From contig JAHWDD010000006.1 in the NCBI GenBank assembly GCA_023897205.1, positions 1,550,001 through 1,614,000 on the forward strand: DNA of 64,000 bases. Reading direction: 5' to 3'. Positions 10,977 through 21,680 of this stretch are shown here, one piece after another; position 1 is the first letter of the stretch; every line of letters starts with the position of its first letter. The stretch is from Exophiala sp. HKRS030. Lineage: Eukaryota > Ascomycota > Eurotiomycetes > Chaetothyriales > Herpotrichiellaceae. The notes beneath the pieces were generated by a model. That model saw only the letters and a list, made by a program, of their open reading frames with translations. It had not been told where the DNA came from and did not search any database. The translations under genes were made by a program, and so were the position numbers.

Positions 10977-13085
10977 GTTGAGATCTGAGGGTGCACGGTA
11001 CTTTGCGTGTTCGGTTGGGATAACGCTTTTTCGTTTGTGGATGTTGTGTTTTGGGAAAATCGATGGATTCGGATAGTATATGCCCTCCTGGGGTGGTTTT
11101 TTTGGACCAGGGATTCAATCAATGAACGGTCTGGTTGGTGAAAGAGTGACCACGAGCGTAGCTCTAGCGAGTGAAACGGAGAATAGACGAAGGGTTAGCC
11201 TTGTCGGTGTAGAAAGAAGGACGGGCGGTGCAGTGTGTCGCACAAACGTGTCGAGAGATCGAAGGCCAAGCAACGGAGTGAGAGAAAAAAAGAGGAGGGA
11301 TCGGGAATGAAACGACAAGAGCAGCAGATATAGGGTCGACAGCAAGGAATGTGGGTTGGGAGGGGAGTGAGGAGGCTGTTGAAAACTCGACAGGAGGTGG
11401 ATTGGCACGTTTCATGGTGGACGATTGTGTGACGGGGAATCCTTGTTGGGTCTTGGGACAAGGTACCTACGACCTGAGTACAAAACACACCAAAGCGTCC
11501 CGTCTTTTCAATCGATAACGTGCAATCCAGACTGTCGGTGGCCCATTTTGACGGACTTGGCTCATGCCAATACGTTGGCGTTTCCATTTCGATGGTCAGT
11601 CTGGCGGTCGGAGGCTGGAAAGGCAGCATTGGCGTGTGAACTGACCAAAGAAAAGGGGATAGTGCCTTGCACCACAGCGAGGGCCCGTTCAGCCTCCTGT
11701 CACAGACGTGGATTGAGGCAGCCAGTCAACGTTGAGATGTTGGCTTGAAACGCGGTCCACCTCGAAGCGACCATGCAGGGGCTCCAACGCCATGGCTCAA
11801 AATAGGCGTAGTTGGCGTCCACCGGGGCCGCTACTGTCAGGAACCCGAACCTTGACGACTCTAGTCACCAGTGAGAGGGAACGACGTGCTTCGTGAGCCC
11901 AGTCGAAGCTGGAGCTGAGGCGCCCTGACCGTGACTTCGGAAATGATTCCAGTGGATTTTGGGATGTGTTTGTAGCACAAACACATGGGTTTCCTCGCTT
12001 GATTGGAATCAGCGGACCGGACGATAAGGAAAGCTTGTCTCAATGGTGAACATGTACCATGACACTCCGGACAAGACAGAGTACTGCACCGCGATTGACG
12101 CGTTAAAAATACACAGTAGATATACGGTCGATCCTCTGCCTCGTTGACTTTCTTCCATGTTGGTTGGAGGAGAAGCATGCACGTTACTCCGTACTTCTCT
12201 AGGTAGATACCTGAACCTGGACTGGAACTTGACTGTTTACCGCCAGGTGCCAATTTTGCCGATGCTTGGGGGGCAAGACAGACTCACTACTGTAGACTGG
12301 GGATCGTCGTTGGGAGGGGGAAAGATCGTTGTTTTAGGGGTCGAATGCCTGTCAGTCCGTAGCGTTGCGAACTGTCCTCTCCAGCCGGGTTAGTGATGAG
12401 CGACCCAGACCTAAAAAGACACGTCAGCCGGTGGGCATCCGAAGAGGAGGGCGTGTTAGTGATGATGCCAGCATTATTCAAAACACAACGACCACAACAA
12501 CTTGGTCTTTGCAAGGATAAACACTCATCACGCCTTGATTTTGTGCAGTCACCGGCGAGACGTCAATCCATTGGTGCCTCCGTGATGGGAATGTGGCCCT
12601 CTTCCCAGCCACCGGACACAGTTTCTGGGGATCTGATACGGAGTATATTGTATGAATACTCCCTTACTACGGAGTATCGGCACGGAGTACCAGGTACGTA
12701 CTCCCTGTACAGTACCTATCACTACCCAGGGAGTAGGTTCTATCGGCACAGGCAAACTCCTCCCAACATCCATCCACCACTAGCCCTTGCCAATTTGCCT
12801 CGAAGTACTCCGTACCCCTAGTGTACGGAGTACGGACTACAGTATGAACCTGGCCATGGCTTTGGATCTGGTCTGATCATTCAAAAAGTGGCCTGCCCCT
12901 AGGTCAATGTGACAACGCTCTGCCCGAAGTGCAGTCCCATAGATCCTCTTGCCTCGTCATCATCAAAGGCCCGGGATGTTGACCATCAAGACCACCTCTG
13001 AATGGAAAAGGACTGTACGGATAAAGACACTCTCGTGTGATGATATACGGGTTACACAGTACCCATCCTCAGGACTATTTGAGGA
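10977..13085. other. Long intergenic region rich in TACGGAGTA motifs
   Basis: No supportable gene in about 2.1 kb. The proximal few hundred bases are the GH128 promoter/5' UTR. The far half is unusually dense in the dispersed motif: 12185-12193, 12637-12645, 12668-12676, 12805-12814 and 12824-12833, with several one-base variants between. Confidence 0.6.
12805..12833. repeat. 11-bp inverted repeat built from the dispersed motif
   Basis: GTACTCCGTAC at 12805-12815 and GTACGGAGTAC at 12823-12833 are perfect reverse complements separated by the 7 bases ccctagt. Palindromic CGGAG/CTCCG pairs could be bound by a dimeric Zn2Cys6 factor or could fold as a hairpin. Function unknown. Confidence 0.8.
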
Positions 13086-14645
13086 CTATGCAGCCTGTCC
13101 CTTGTCCTTTTTCCGACCTTCAAGGGCTGCCATTACATCGCCCACATTGTCTTTGTCGCCCTTGCGTTTCTTCGGTCCCCTTTTTCTGCCACTCTTCTTG
13201 CTAGTGCCCTCTTCATCGTCCCATACAGGACCCTCATCATCGTCTTCATCTCCAAAGCGACTTTCGCCGAACCCGAGGTCCATATCCTCAGCATCCGCAC
13301 GATCCTGTGCTTTTAATCGGGCAAGTAGTTGTTGTTGTTTTGCAGTACACTCAGGGTCACCATCGCTCTGATCTGCTCCAGCCTCCTGCTCGCTTCTTTT
13401 CAGACCAGCAGCGCGCTTGAGAGCTGCAAGCAGTGTTGGATCTTTCAGAATTGGATTGCTCTTGTCATCGGATTCTTCTTGTTGATGACCAGTTCCGAAA
13501 TAATTTCGTGGTTGGTCATGGGTGACAGCAGCCTCTGGCTTAGAAGGGCCTGCCCCATCAGCTTTGCCTTCCTCGTCAGAGTCGTCCTCAAGTCCGGCCA
13601 GTGGGTCATAGTCTGCAACCCCTTGAAAGATGTCGTCGTCATCGTCTTCCGCGGCCTCTTGTTCCAGGGCAGCTTTGTGTTTGGCAAGTAGTTCGGCGGG
13701 AACCTCCATTCCCAGTGGCTGACTGCCCTGCCCGGCGCCCTCTTCCTCTTTATCGAGCCATCGTGTCTTCCTCTTGGTTGTGCCATCTTTGTTGGTGATA
13801 ACGAGAACTTCTCTTCTTCGCCCGTTGACAACCTCTACAAACTTCTTCTTGTTGTTCTTTTTCTCGCTTCCCACCTTTTTGAAGCGATCGCTTAGAACCG
13901 GCTCCTGTGCTGAAGCCTTTGTCGTGCCAGAGCGACTTTGCTTCAATCGTTGCAAGATTTCGTCCCGCGTCAAGGGTCGATCTTCACCTGTTGTGCCACT
14001 GTCTTCCGCCGATTGTTCATTCCGCGACGCAGGACCTCGGGACTGAACTTCTTTATCCAGCGCCTGATCTAACTCTTCGTCAATGTCGACTTTATCAGCC
14101 TGGGGCGACGGCTCCTGCTTCTCTTCCGAATTCTGATCCAGATTCTCCCCTTTGCGCACTCGCTCCAGCAGTTTCCAGTCAAGGCCTTTCACCAAGTGTG
14201 TACTATTGAGACTCCCGCCAACGCCAATCTCACTTTTTAATTTCTCAAACGTAGCTTCGTCGATCTGCTGTAATTTGTACATCTCTTCCAGCGCCTGAAG
14301 CCGCTTTTCTCTATCATCTGAAGTCTCCTCGCCATCTTCGCCACTCCGCCGAGCCAGGGTGCGATCATGGTAACCCGAAGCCAGTTTGGTGCCTTTGGGT
14401 GCGGCGCTAGACTTGAATTTCTTCGCTGGAGGTTGTCCATCTCGAGCGCGTTCGTGTTCAGCCACTTGCTTAGAGAATTCTCTGGAGGGGTTGTAACCTG
14501 CGACCGAACGAGGCGTCATAGGAATAGAAGCACGCGATCTCGAACCGAGTGCAGGTTTCTTGAACCCCGCGGAAGCAGAGTTGGAGCCTGAGTCGTTGGA
14601 ATGCTTTCCATTCTGGAGCAGTGTCCGAAAATGAGAGTTGTCCAT
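13086..14645 (-). CDS. RED/IK-type spliceosome protein
   Basis: Homologue of RED (IK), a spliceosomal B-complex component that works with Smu1 in 5' splice-site activation; nuclear. 519 residues, intron-free. The diagnostic RED N-terminal domain is recognised from EKRLQALEEMYKLQQIDE followed by the very conserved STHLVKGLDWKLLERVRKGE (about residues 150-170). The rest is charged and low-complexity: acidic stretches (EDDDDDIF, GDEDDDEG) alternating with KKNNKKKF-type basic patches and a bipartite nuclear-signal-like C-terminus (GRKRGPKKRKGDK). The Arg/Glu-dipeptide tract of animal RED is not seen. It is transcribed divergently from the cap-hypermethylase gene 269 bp away. Confidence 0.82.
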   Translation of the reverse strand: MDNSHFRTLLQNGKHSNDSGSNSASAGFKKPALGSRSRASIPMTPRSVAGYNPSREFSKQVAEHERARDGQPPAKKFKSSAAPKGTKLASGYHDRTLARRSGEDGEETSDDREKRLQALEEMYKLQQIDEATFEKLKSEIGVGGSLNSTHLVKGLDWKLLERVRKGENLDQNSEEKQEPSPQADKVDIDEELDQALDKEVQSRGPASRNEQSAEDSGTTGEDRPLTRDEILQRLKQSRSGTTKASAQEPVLSDRFKKVGSEKKNNKKKFVEVVNGRRREVLVITNKDGTTKRKTRWLDKEEEGAGQGSQPLGMEVPAELLAKHKAALEQEAAEDDDDDIFQGVADYDPLAGLEDDSDEEGKADGAGPSKPEAAVTHDQPRNYFGTGHQQEESDDKSNPILKDPTLLAALKRAAGLKRSEQEAGADQSDGDPECTAKQQQLLARLKAQDRADAEDMDLGFGESRFGDEDDDEGPVWDDEEGTSKKSGRKRGPKKRKGDKDNVGDVMAALEGRKKDKGQAA

Positions 14646-14914
14646 GATTGGTAGGAACCTATAACAGTGGCAGGCTTTGAATTAAGTAGGTTGTCAAGAC
14701 TATATATCATTGTAGGTGTTGGTGCGGCAGCGAGATTGAGGTGGACTGTTTAACAGATTTGGAGAAAGTGACATTTTTATTATTTTAGTTTATTTCCGAT
14801 GGTCATCGATATTTCCGACTCTCCGACTATTCTCTCGCGTCGCCTTAACATGCTCCATCATAACATGTCTTGAACAACATATCTGTGTGCTATTCGGCAT
14901 GAGTGCTGATCAAA
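14646..14914. promoter_or_regulatory. Shared divergent promoter of RED and TGS1 genes
   Basis: Only 269 bp separate the two start codons, so the promoters must overlap. The segment contains AT-rich tracts near 14770-14790. The upstream ATG at 14899 (plus strand) starts a 30-codon frame that overlaps the TGS1 start in another phase and may dampen its translation. Confidence 0.6.
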
Positions 14915-15892
14915 ATGGCGAGGAAAAGAAAGAGTGTCAACTATGGCGACGAATCCAACCAGCCTCCAACCAAAAAGGTAGCCTCTACTGAGCCGTTACC
15001 GGACGGCGTCCATCACTATGAAACGCTTGAAGAAGTTCCGTGGGATTTGCAGAAGTACGTTATCTCACCTTCCTGTATCTAAAGGGCTAGTCGTGCGAGA
15101 TTTACGGTCTAACCTGCACAAGATATTGGCATCAGGGGTATTCCATCTTCTCGAAATACGACGATGGAATTTGGATGACAGACGATGCATGGTTTGGTGT
15201 CACCCACGAGTCTGTCGCAAAGTATGTGGCCTATCTCCAGCTCCAGTCCAGATCTAACAAAGGCAGTACGATAGCAAAGCACGTCAGCGAGGCCACGAAC
15301 AGATCAATTATAGTTGACGCGTTCTGTGGAGTGGGAGGGAATACTATCGCCTTTGCACTGTCCGGCAAGTTCAAGCGAGTTTATGCCATAGAGAAGGACG
15401 CTGCTACGCTGGCATGTGCTAAGCACAACGCTGAGATTTATGGCGTCGCGGATAAGATTACCTGGTTCCATGGAGATTGCTTCGAAATACTTGGGGCCAT
15501 GGAAGGGCGGACAGAGAAGACTGTCGATGCACTGAAAGCCATTGTCGGTCAATTCGGCTTGATATTCGCCAGTCCACCGTGGGGAGGTAGGTTTCTCGAA
15601 TATCCAGCGACATGCCACTCAACTCACCGCTCTAGGACCTTCTTACCGCAATGCTGAGGTTTTTGATCTGGAGTCGATGGAGCCGTACACATTCAGCCAC
15701 TTGTACAAATCCTTTCAAAAGGTGACCTCGAATGTTGTGTTGTATTTACCGAGAACGAGCGACTTGAGACAGGTAGCGAATGTGGTGCAAGAGGACAAAA
15801 CGGTTCAAGTCGTACATTACTGCACAAACGGTACTAGTCGAGCGTTATGCACTTATCTTGGGGACTGGGCTCCTTTAAAGCTGAATAGCTGA
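14915..15892 (+). CDS. TGS1: Trimethylguanosine synthase (snRNA/snoRNA cap hypermethylase)
   Basis: Class I SAM-dependent RNA methyltransferase that converts the m7G caps of snRNAs and snoRNAs to trimethylguanosine; nuclear/nucleolar. Three exons: 14915-15054, 15123-15586 and 15636-15892 (introns of 68 and 49 bp), encoding 286 residues. The first junction rebuilds EVPWDLQKYWHQ; the second rebuilds the catalytic loop SPPWGGPSY. The SAM motif is VDAFCGVGGNTIAFAL, followed by VYAIEKD and HGDCFE. The protein is compact, like yeast Tgs1, and lacks the long N-terminal extension of the animal enzyme. The N-terminus MARKRKSV is basic. The divergent neighbour RED also acts on splicing. Confidence 0.93.
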
Positions 15893-16379
15893 TCAAATGA
15901 AAAATGAACCGATACTCTGTAGAGAAATACTCTGGAATGGAAACATCAAATTACCAAAGAAACTAATTCCTATGCAAAATTTCTCGTAACGACGGCATTC
16001 ATGTTGATACGAATGCGGCGAGGCTAAACGACGAGGCTGAACAGACGAGGCTGCCTGTCGCGTTCCTCGCAGCGCCACGAGTCATTCCCCGATTATCCCC
16101 ACCCAACTTTCTTGCCTGCGGATCTTCACCACGTCCTCGTTTTCTACTCCGTACGTTTATTCAGAATTGTGCCTGTGTTGTGTTAATCTCATCTCTCCCC
16201 ACGAGTAAGTCGATGTCCCATCACGACGACTCGTATCACGCCAATCGCGCCATGTGGTAACCATTCGAGCGCTCCGACTGCTATGCGCGGCGCCTGTCGT
16301 TTGCCTTGCAAACACTTTCCCTTCGATAATCCTTTGACGATTTTCGCCCGAAGTAAATCTTTGCTAGGGTGTCCACATC
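15893..16379. promoter_or_regulatory. TGS1 3' flank and TAF1 promoter
   Basis: Intergenic. One TACTCCGTA at 16145-16153 lies about 230 bp upstream of the TAF1 start. Nothing else was recognised. Confidence 0.5.
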
Positions 16380-19300
16380 ATGGCGACCGACGCGTATCAA
16401 CAGGCTGATGACCTCGACGGTCTTTTCGGCGACGACGAAGAGATTACAGAGCAGGCGGCAGCCACGCCTTTCGATTCGAACTTGGGTGTACCGGCCGACG
16501 CCAACGATGAGCTGAGTGCTCTTTTGAATGAAGCTGCGGGAGGCGAGGGACTGAATTGGGACGAGTTGAATTCAAGAGAACTGGAGCAAGGCGAGAAAGC
16601 AGACGATGCAATTGATTATGAGGACATTGACGACGATGATTTGCCAGATGAAGAGCCGACTCAAGATGTCTCCGCAGACGTGACTACAGATTTGCTGCCT
16701 GGTATTGAGGATAGCGCCCTTGACGATCTTGATGACGATGATCTGTTCGGACCGAGTAGTCCTGTCCTGGAAGTCCACGATGCTCCGCCTGTGCCATCCC
16801 CTTCGAAGCCCTCCGAGAAACCTGCCCCAGAGGCTGATCAAGATCTAGACCTTGCGTCAGAACACGAGGATGATGATACCCAAGACATATCAATGTTACA
16901 GCCAGAGCTGGATGAGGTTGAGGATGCTCAATACCGTCTGCAGTTGGCTTTGTTTGCGCAGTCCGGCAAAGACATACCAACCACTGAGCAGGAGAACATC
17001 GAGGAGTGGCTGAAGCTAGAGTTCCCTGGGTTTAAACGCGATGAGGCACCTTACTTTAATAAGCTGTTCCCACCAAGACCTCAGAAATGGCAGGCAAAGA
17101 CACCAGCAAAGCCACCCAAGCCGGTCCGCCCTGCGAAGGTCAACTTGGAATTGGAGCAAGACCAGAAGACCGCTTTCAACTCGGCACTCCCGCTGACAGA
17201 AGCTGAGCTTGCTTCTGATCTGGTGGCTACTCAAGAGCCGACGGTTGTCAACGAAGCCGAGGACTCCACGGATGAATCCGATGAGGATGAGTCTCTTCCT
17301 GGCGGGCTTACAATGAGCGATCTGGACTTCATGTGTACGGAGTTCGACACACTGTCTCACCTTGCAGCCTCGGACGACGAAACCCATGAGATTAGGCCTC
17401 GCGTTGTCAGCAGTGATGATGAGATGTTTGGTTTTGGCGAATTTGATGATTTCGATCAGCCGCACAAGAAGCGTCGTTTGGGTCTCGACCCTCACGATAT
17501 TGTGCAAGTACATCAAGTCGATATAGCTTCGTTCGACGATCCGGAACGCCTGACATCCAAGCTTGCAGCAAGAGTAGTTCTTGACCTGAACGATTCGCAT
17601 TTGCTCGTTGAAGAAGTCGACACTGAAGCGCTAAAGGCGAAGGCTCGACCTGGTGAAAAAATAACAACGGTGAAAACGTTGAAGGACCGTCTATCGCAAC
17701 GCTTCAAAACTTCGAATGATGCTGAATACGATCTTCTCAAGCAGAACCATCAACACAAAGTACGAGGTCAACTCACTAATCTCAGCATCGAGCACTCTAT
17801 TCCTGCTGTCAGACTACAGTATCCCTATTATCAAGTGCGCCTTCCGCTGCAGGAGCTCCGAAATTTCCATCGGAAAAAGATGCATTTCAAGTACCCAATC
17901 ACATTCTCTCAGACGGGCAAGGTCAAAAGGAAACATCAGAGAGGACGTTCCACCAAGGAAATATATGCCGCATCAAAGGATATCTCCCTGGCGGACAATT
18001 CTTCTACCCTGCTCCTAGAATACTCAGAAGAGCATCCTCTCATGCTGTCACAAACAGGCATGGGTAACAAAGTTGTGAATTATTATCGAAGACGGACCAA
18101 GGACGATACGTCAAGACCTAAACACGATATTGGCGAAACCTCTGTGTTGTTGCCAGAAGATAAATCGCCGTTTCACATCTTTGGGCAGATCGATCCAGGG
18201 GAGACAATCACTGCGCTGTATAATCATATGTACAGAGCACCAATCTTCCCTCAAGAATCTGCTACACAGGATTTCCTTGTGATCCGGCAGACCACAGGCA
18301 CTGGCGGCCAGAACCACTTTATTCGGACACTGGACAACGTATACGTCGTGGGACAGGAGCTGCCGTCAACCACCGTTCCGGGAACACATTCTCGTATGGT
18401 GACCACTGCTGCTAAAAATCGACTTAAAGCCATCTCATTTCGAATTGCACGTCGCAAGAAGAACCATCGTATCCGTGTGGAGGAAGTCACGAAACATTTT
18501 CCGGACACTACGGATATGCAAAACCGGCAGAAGATGAAAGAATTCATGGTCTTTAGTAAGGAACATAAAGAATGGGAAATGAGGGCCGGCGAAGCAGTCC
18601 CGGATGAAGAAGCAGTCCAAAACCTTATTCGCCCGGAAGATATATGTCTGCTAGAAGCCATGCAGGTCGGTGCTCAATATCTTCAGGATGCTGGTTATGC
18701 GGACAACGACGACGAAGATGACACGAAGGAGGGCAATGACAATGATAGTATCGAGCAGCAGCTAGCTCCCTGGCGCACGACTAAGAATTTCATCCAAGCT
18801 ACGCAAGGGAAGGCAATGCTCAAGTTGTATGGCGAGGGTGATCCTTCCGGCCGAGGTGAAGCATTCTCATTCATCAAAACAAGCATGAAGGGCGGGTTTA
18901 GACCTATCGGTGGTTCCGCTCAAGATGCCATCGCACTGAAGAAAGAACTAGGCGGCCACAGTTACAATGTCGCCCGACAACAGAGGTCCTACGAAGAGTC
19001 GATACGCAGTATCTGGGACAAACAGAAAGCGAGCCTGGGCTCAAAGATAGAACCGTCTGATCTTGACATGGACGGCGATGTTGATGGCCAGGAAGACAAG
19101 TATGATGGTCGCTCTAGCATTCGAGCAACACCAATGTCGGGAACACATACGCCCGCTCCACGACGTAGAGATGACGAAACCACAACATCGTTCAGCAGAC
19201 GAAGTGTCACCAGTCAAACACAGAGAGTCTTGAAGATTGTTAGAACGGTGGTAGATAAAGATGGAGAACGCATTGACCAAGAATACTACGAGACTGACCC

Positions 19301-19832
19301 AGCGGTTATCAAGCAGTATATGAAGATCAAGGAAGCGGAGGAAGCCCAATCGATCAGGTTTGGGAGTTTTCGACTTTGTATATGTTCATTGCTTACTTGT
19401 GTTTTAGTTTGGGTGAACTTGCTCCAACGGGCGATGCTGAGCTTGACGCCAGGCATCGCAGACGGTATGCTATTTTGTTTTTACTTTCTTGTCAAGTCGT
19501 CACGACTAACATGTATATTAAACAGTCTCGAAGAAGAGCTCGCCAAACTCGAAAAGAATGCCGCTCGCAGAAAACAACGGTACAAGAATAAAGCCGCCCT
19601 GGCCGGTGCCACTTCCCCCGGAGGTACGGCCATGTCCCCCGATGCCGACGGAGGAGGCGGCGGAGGCGGTGGTGGCAAGAATACACAACCAACTCAGCGC
19701 AAATGTGCCAATTGTGGACAGGTCGGTCATATCAAAACGAACAAAAAGTCAGTCAAGTGCCGAAATTGCAACCTCCCCGTTGATCGCAAGATTGGGTCTA
19801 TGCTCATGGATGCCCCGAGTATCGATCTTTGA
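16380..19832 (+). CDS. TAF1: TFIID subunit TAF1
   Basis: Largest TFIID scaffold subunit, binding TBP and TAF7 for RNA polymerase II initiation. Exons 16380-19357, 19408-19464 and 19526-19832 give 1113 residues; introns are 50 and 61 bp. The short middle exon encodes LGELAPTGDAELDARHRR and splices into LEEELAKLEKNAARRKQRY. The acidic N-terminus (DDLDGLFGDDEE, NWDEL) resembles the TBP-binding TAND region; the central DUF3591 core spans about residues 400-900 (including IFGQIDPGETITALYNHMYRAPIF cut by no intron); the C-terminus has a zinc knuckle (CANCGQVGH...CRNC). Bromodomains are absent, as usual in fungi. Because the two introns total 111 bp, unspliced sequence stays open in frame and would add 37 residues. 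Confidence 0.95.
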   Translation: MATDAYQQADDLDGLFGDDEEITEQAAATPFDSNLGVPADANDELSALLNEAAGGEGLNWDELNSRELEQGEKADDAIDYEDIDDDDLPDEEPTQDVSADVTTDLLPGIEDSALDDLDDDDLFGPSSPVLEVHDAPPVPSPSKPSEKPAPEADQDLDLASEHEDDDTQDISMLQPELDEVEDAQYRLQLALFAQSGKDIPTTEQENIEEWLKLEFPGFKRDEAPYFNKLFPPRPQKWQAKTPAKPPKPVRPAKVNLELEQDQKTAFNSALPLTEAELASDLVATQEPTVVNEAEDSTDESDEDESLPGGLTMSDLDFMCTEFDTLSHLAASDDETHEIRPRVVSSDDEMFGFGEFDDFDQPHKKRRLGLDPHDIVQVHQVDIASFDDPERLTSKLAARVVLDLNDSHLLVEEVDTEALKAKARPGEKITTVKTLKDRLSQRFKTSNDAEYDLLKQNHQHKVRGQLTNLSIEHSIPAVRLQYPYYQVRLPLQELRNFHRKKMHFKYPITFSQTGKVKRKHQRGRSTKEIYAASKDISLADNSSTLLLEYSEEHPLMLSQTGMGNKVVNYYRRRTKDDTSRPKHDIGETSVLLPEDKSPFHIFGQIDPGETITALYNHMYRAPIFPQESATQDFLVIRQTTGTGGQNHFIRTLDNVYVVGQELPSTTVPGTHSRMVTTAAKNRLKAISFRIARRKKNHRIRVEEVTKHFPDTTDMQNRQKMKEFMVFSKEHKEWEMRAGEAVPDEEAVQNLIRPEDICLLEAMQVGAQYLQDAGYADNDDEDDTKEGNDNDSIEQQLAPWRTTKNFIQATQGKAMLKLYGEGDPSGRGEAFSFIKTSMKGGFRPIGGSAQDAIALKKELGGHSYNVARQQRSYEESIRSIWDKQKASLGSKIEPSDLDMDGDVDGQEDKYDGRSSIRATPMSGTHTPAPRRRDDETTTSFSRRSVTSQTQRVLKIVRTVVDKDGERIDQEYYETDPAVIKQYMKIKEAEEAQSIRFGSFRLCICSLLTCVLVWVNLLQRAMLSLTPGIADGMLFCFYFLVKSSRLTCILNSLEEELAKLEKNAARRKQRYKNKAALAGATSPGGTAMSPDADGGGGGGGGGKNTQPTQRKCANCGQVGHIKTNKKSVKCRNCNLPVDRKIGSMLMDAPSIDL

Positions 19833-20972
19833 GTTTTGATGTCGATGGAAAGATGAAGAGAGGTCCCATTTGCACCCCCATGGTGGATTGCCGCTCTCAA
19901 CATTTGTATCGACCATCGACGACCTTGGGGTTTTCTGTTCCGTCCGCCTGTCTGAGCCATCCCTGGTTCTCATTCAGAGAAGTCAAGTTCCTCCAGCTCC
20001 ACGAGATTCCCCATATCTCGACTGGAATGATTTCGGCTTGACGATATCACCAAAACCAAGGAACCCATTCAAGGATTGAGCTTTGCCCTTAGCTTTCCCT
20101 TTTTTGCCCTAAATGCCCCATCACCTTTCGCCCTTTTCTTGTTTGAGCCAAAGAACCAAAAAGCTTGTTTTTGACTGTTGGAGAAATATCACTGACATTG
20201 TTTTTCGATTACGAAAAGATTATGCCCCTTGCTCAATGGCACCATCAAGCAGGAAGACGGATACAACAACGCCGCCTTTATGGGTGCACCACCGACGATG
20301 CCTTGATGACGATGATGGCGGAATGGTGTGGGCTTATTAGGATGCGGAGAGCTGCCCTGAGCCGTTAAGAGTTAGGAGTATGATGAGGTGGTTGAGTCAG
20401 TCAGGTATACTTCCATCCAGGTTCTATTCGAATTGGTGATGGTGCCTAGGTACACATTATACGATGAGGAAGAAAATCTTTGGGTGCTCATCTGTCCCTG
20501 TCTCTGTCTGTCTGTCTCCGCGTGTCACTAGGGATCTGAATGTTACTCTTGATACAAGTCCAGAGTGAGTCTTTCGGATCTCGAAAATATTCTTTGTTTT
20601 GACGCACTATCCATAGTAAGTCGACTTGGTTCACCGTCGTATCTACCCAAATATGCTCTCTCCTTTGTTCCCTGAAGAGTGGAGAGTAAAAGTCCTGAAG
20701 ACCAGTGAGTCCAATGCCCTTCCTGTTGGGGACTCCAGCAAGATCGGGTAGCTGAAGCACAAATCCTCCGCGTGAAAATCCTCTGTACACTGGTTCCTTT
20801 CCCTTTCCCCTCTTTCTTTTGTCTCTATTTTTGTCGCTTCTTTGGTGTGATTATCATTCTGTGTCTCTGCTCTATTCCAGTCTGTCTCCAACCAGTTTCC
20901 ACTCGGTTTTCAATCCCCGTTGCAATTTCCTCTCACAAATCATCTGGGGAGTCGTTCGGACGGGTGGTGTTG
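19833..20972. other. Intergenic region
   Basis: Contains the TAF1 3' flank. Frames are short and without recognisable motifs, and there is a short tctgtctgtctg tract near 20500-20520. No gene can be supported. Confidence 0.5.
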
Positions 20973-21295
20973 TCAAGGTCGATGCGCATGATGATGGTGA
21001 TGGTTGGCGACTTGTTGCTGTCGCTCTTGTCGTCGTCGTCGATGCCGTCGTCGACGTCGACGTCGACGATGTGGATGGTTCTGGTGTGTGCCTGGGTCAG
21101 GTATGGATGATCTTTCTTCAAGACTGAGATGGCTCATGGCCACGTCAAGCGGTGGTCGCCGGGCTTGTATCGTTGCCGATCCGGGCACCACAGGCGTTGT
21201 TGCCTCGGGTGGTGTCGTTGTCATCGTATCCGAGTCTCGAAGGGTAAGGTGGCTCATGGCGACGTCAAGTGGCGCTCGGACTCGTCTCGTGGTCG

Positions 21296-21356
<61 letters not shown>

Positions 21357-21680
21357 CGATGTCATTGAGTTTGTCATGTCCGTGCCGGTGTCTGCGTCGA
21401 TGTCGGTGTCGGTGTCGAATAGTTGCCACTCATTGAACCCGGCTAGCATATGGCCAATGAAGAGCAAATCATGACTGTCGGGGAAAAGGTTGTCGCCGTT
21501 GTCGTCATCTTTGTTCTCGTGAGGTTTCCCGGCTCCTTCGTCCGTGGCGGTGTTGGCACCGGGGCGGTGATCTAGTGACATGGTATCTTCACGTCGTTGT
21601 CGTTGTCGTTGTGGATGGACATTGTTTGTTGTCATCGTGGGCCGTTGTTGATTGACGGTAGACGCTGGTGGAAACGACAT
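20973..21680 (-). CDS. Hypothetical repeat protein with poly-threonine tract
   Basis: Not a recognised family; 235 residues. It contains two copies of the motif PLDVAMSHL(S/T)L, separated by about 25 residues. The DNA of the two copies differs mainly at silent positions (GTG/GTC, CAT/CAC, CTC/CTT), which supports translation of this frame. Upstream of the first copy lies a threonine run encoded by a trinucleotide microsatellite; the C-terminus is arginine-rich, encoded by a cga-repeat that reads as poly-Asp in another frame, so the true 3' end may involve a frame change or an unseen intron. The region FIGHMLAGFNEWQLFDTD is the only hydrophobic part. Probably lineage-specific. Confidence 0.4.
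21295..21356. repeat. (GTT)n microsatellite, about 20 units
   Basis: An uninterrupted GTT/AAC trinucleotide run of about 62 bp, read as threonine codons in the minus-strand hypothetical gene. Expected to be length-polymorphic between strains. Confidence 0.95.
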
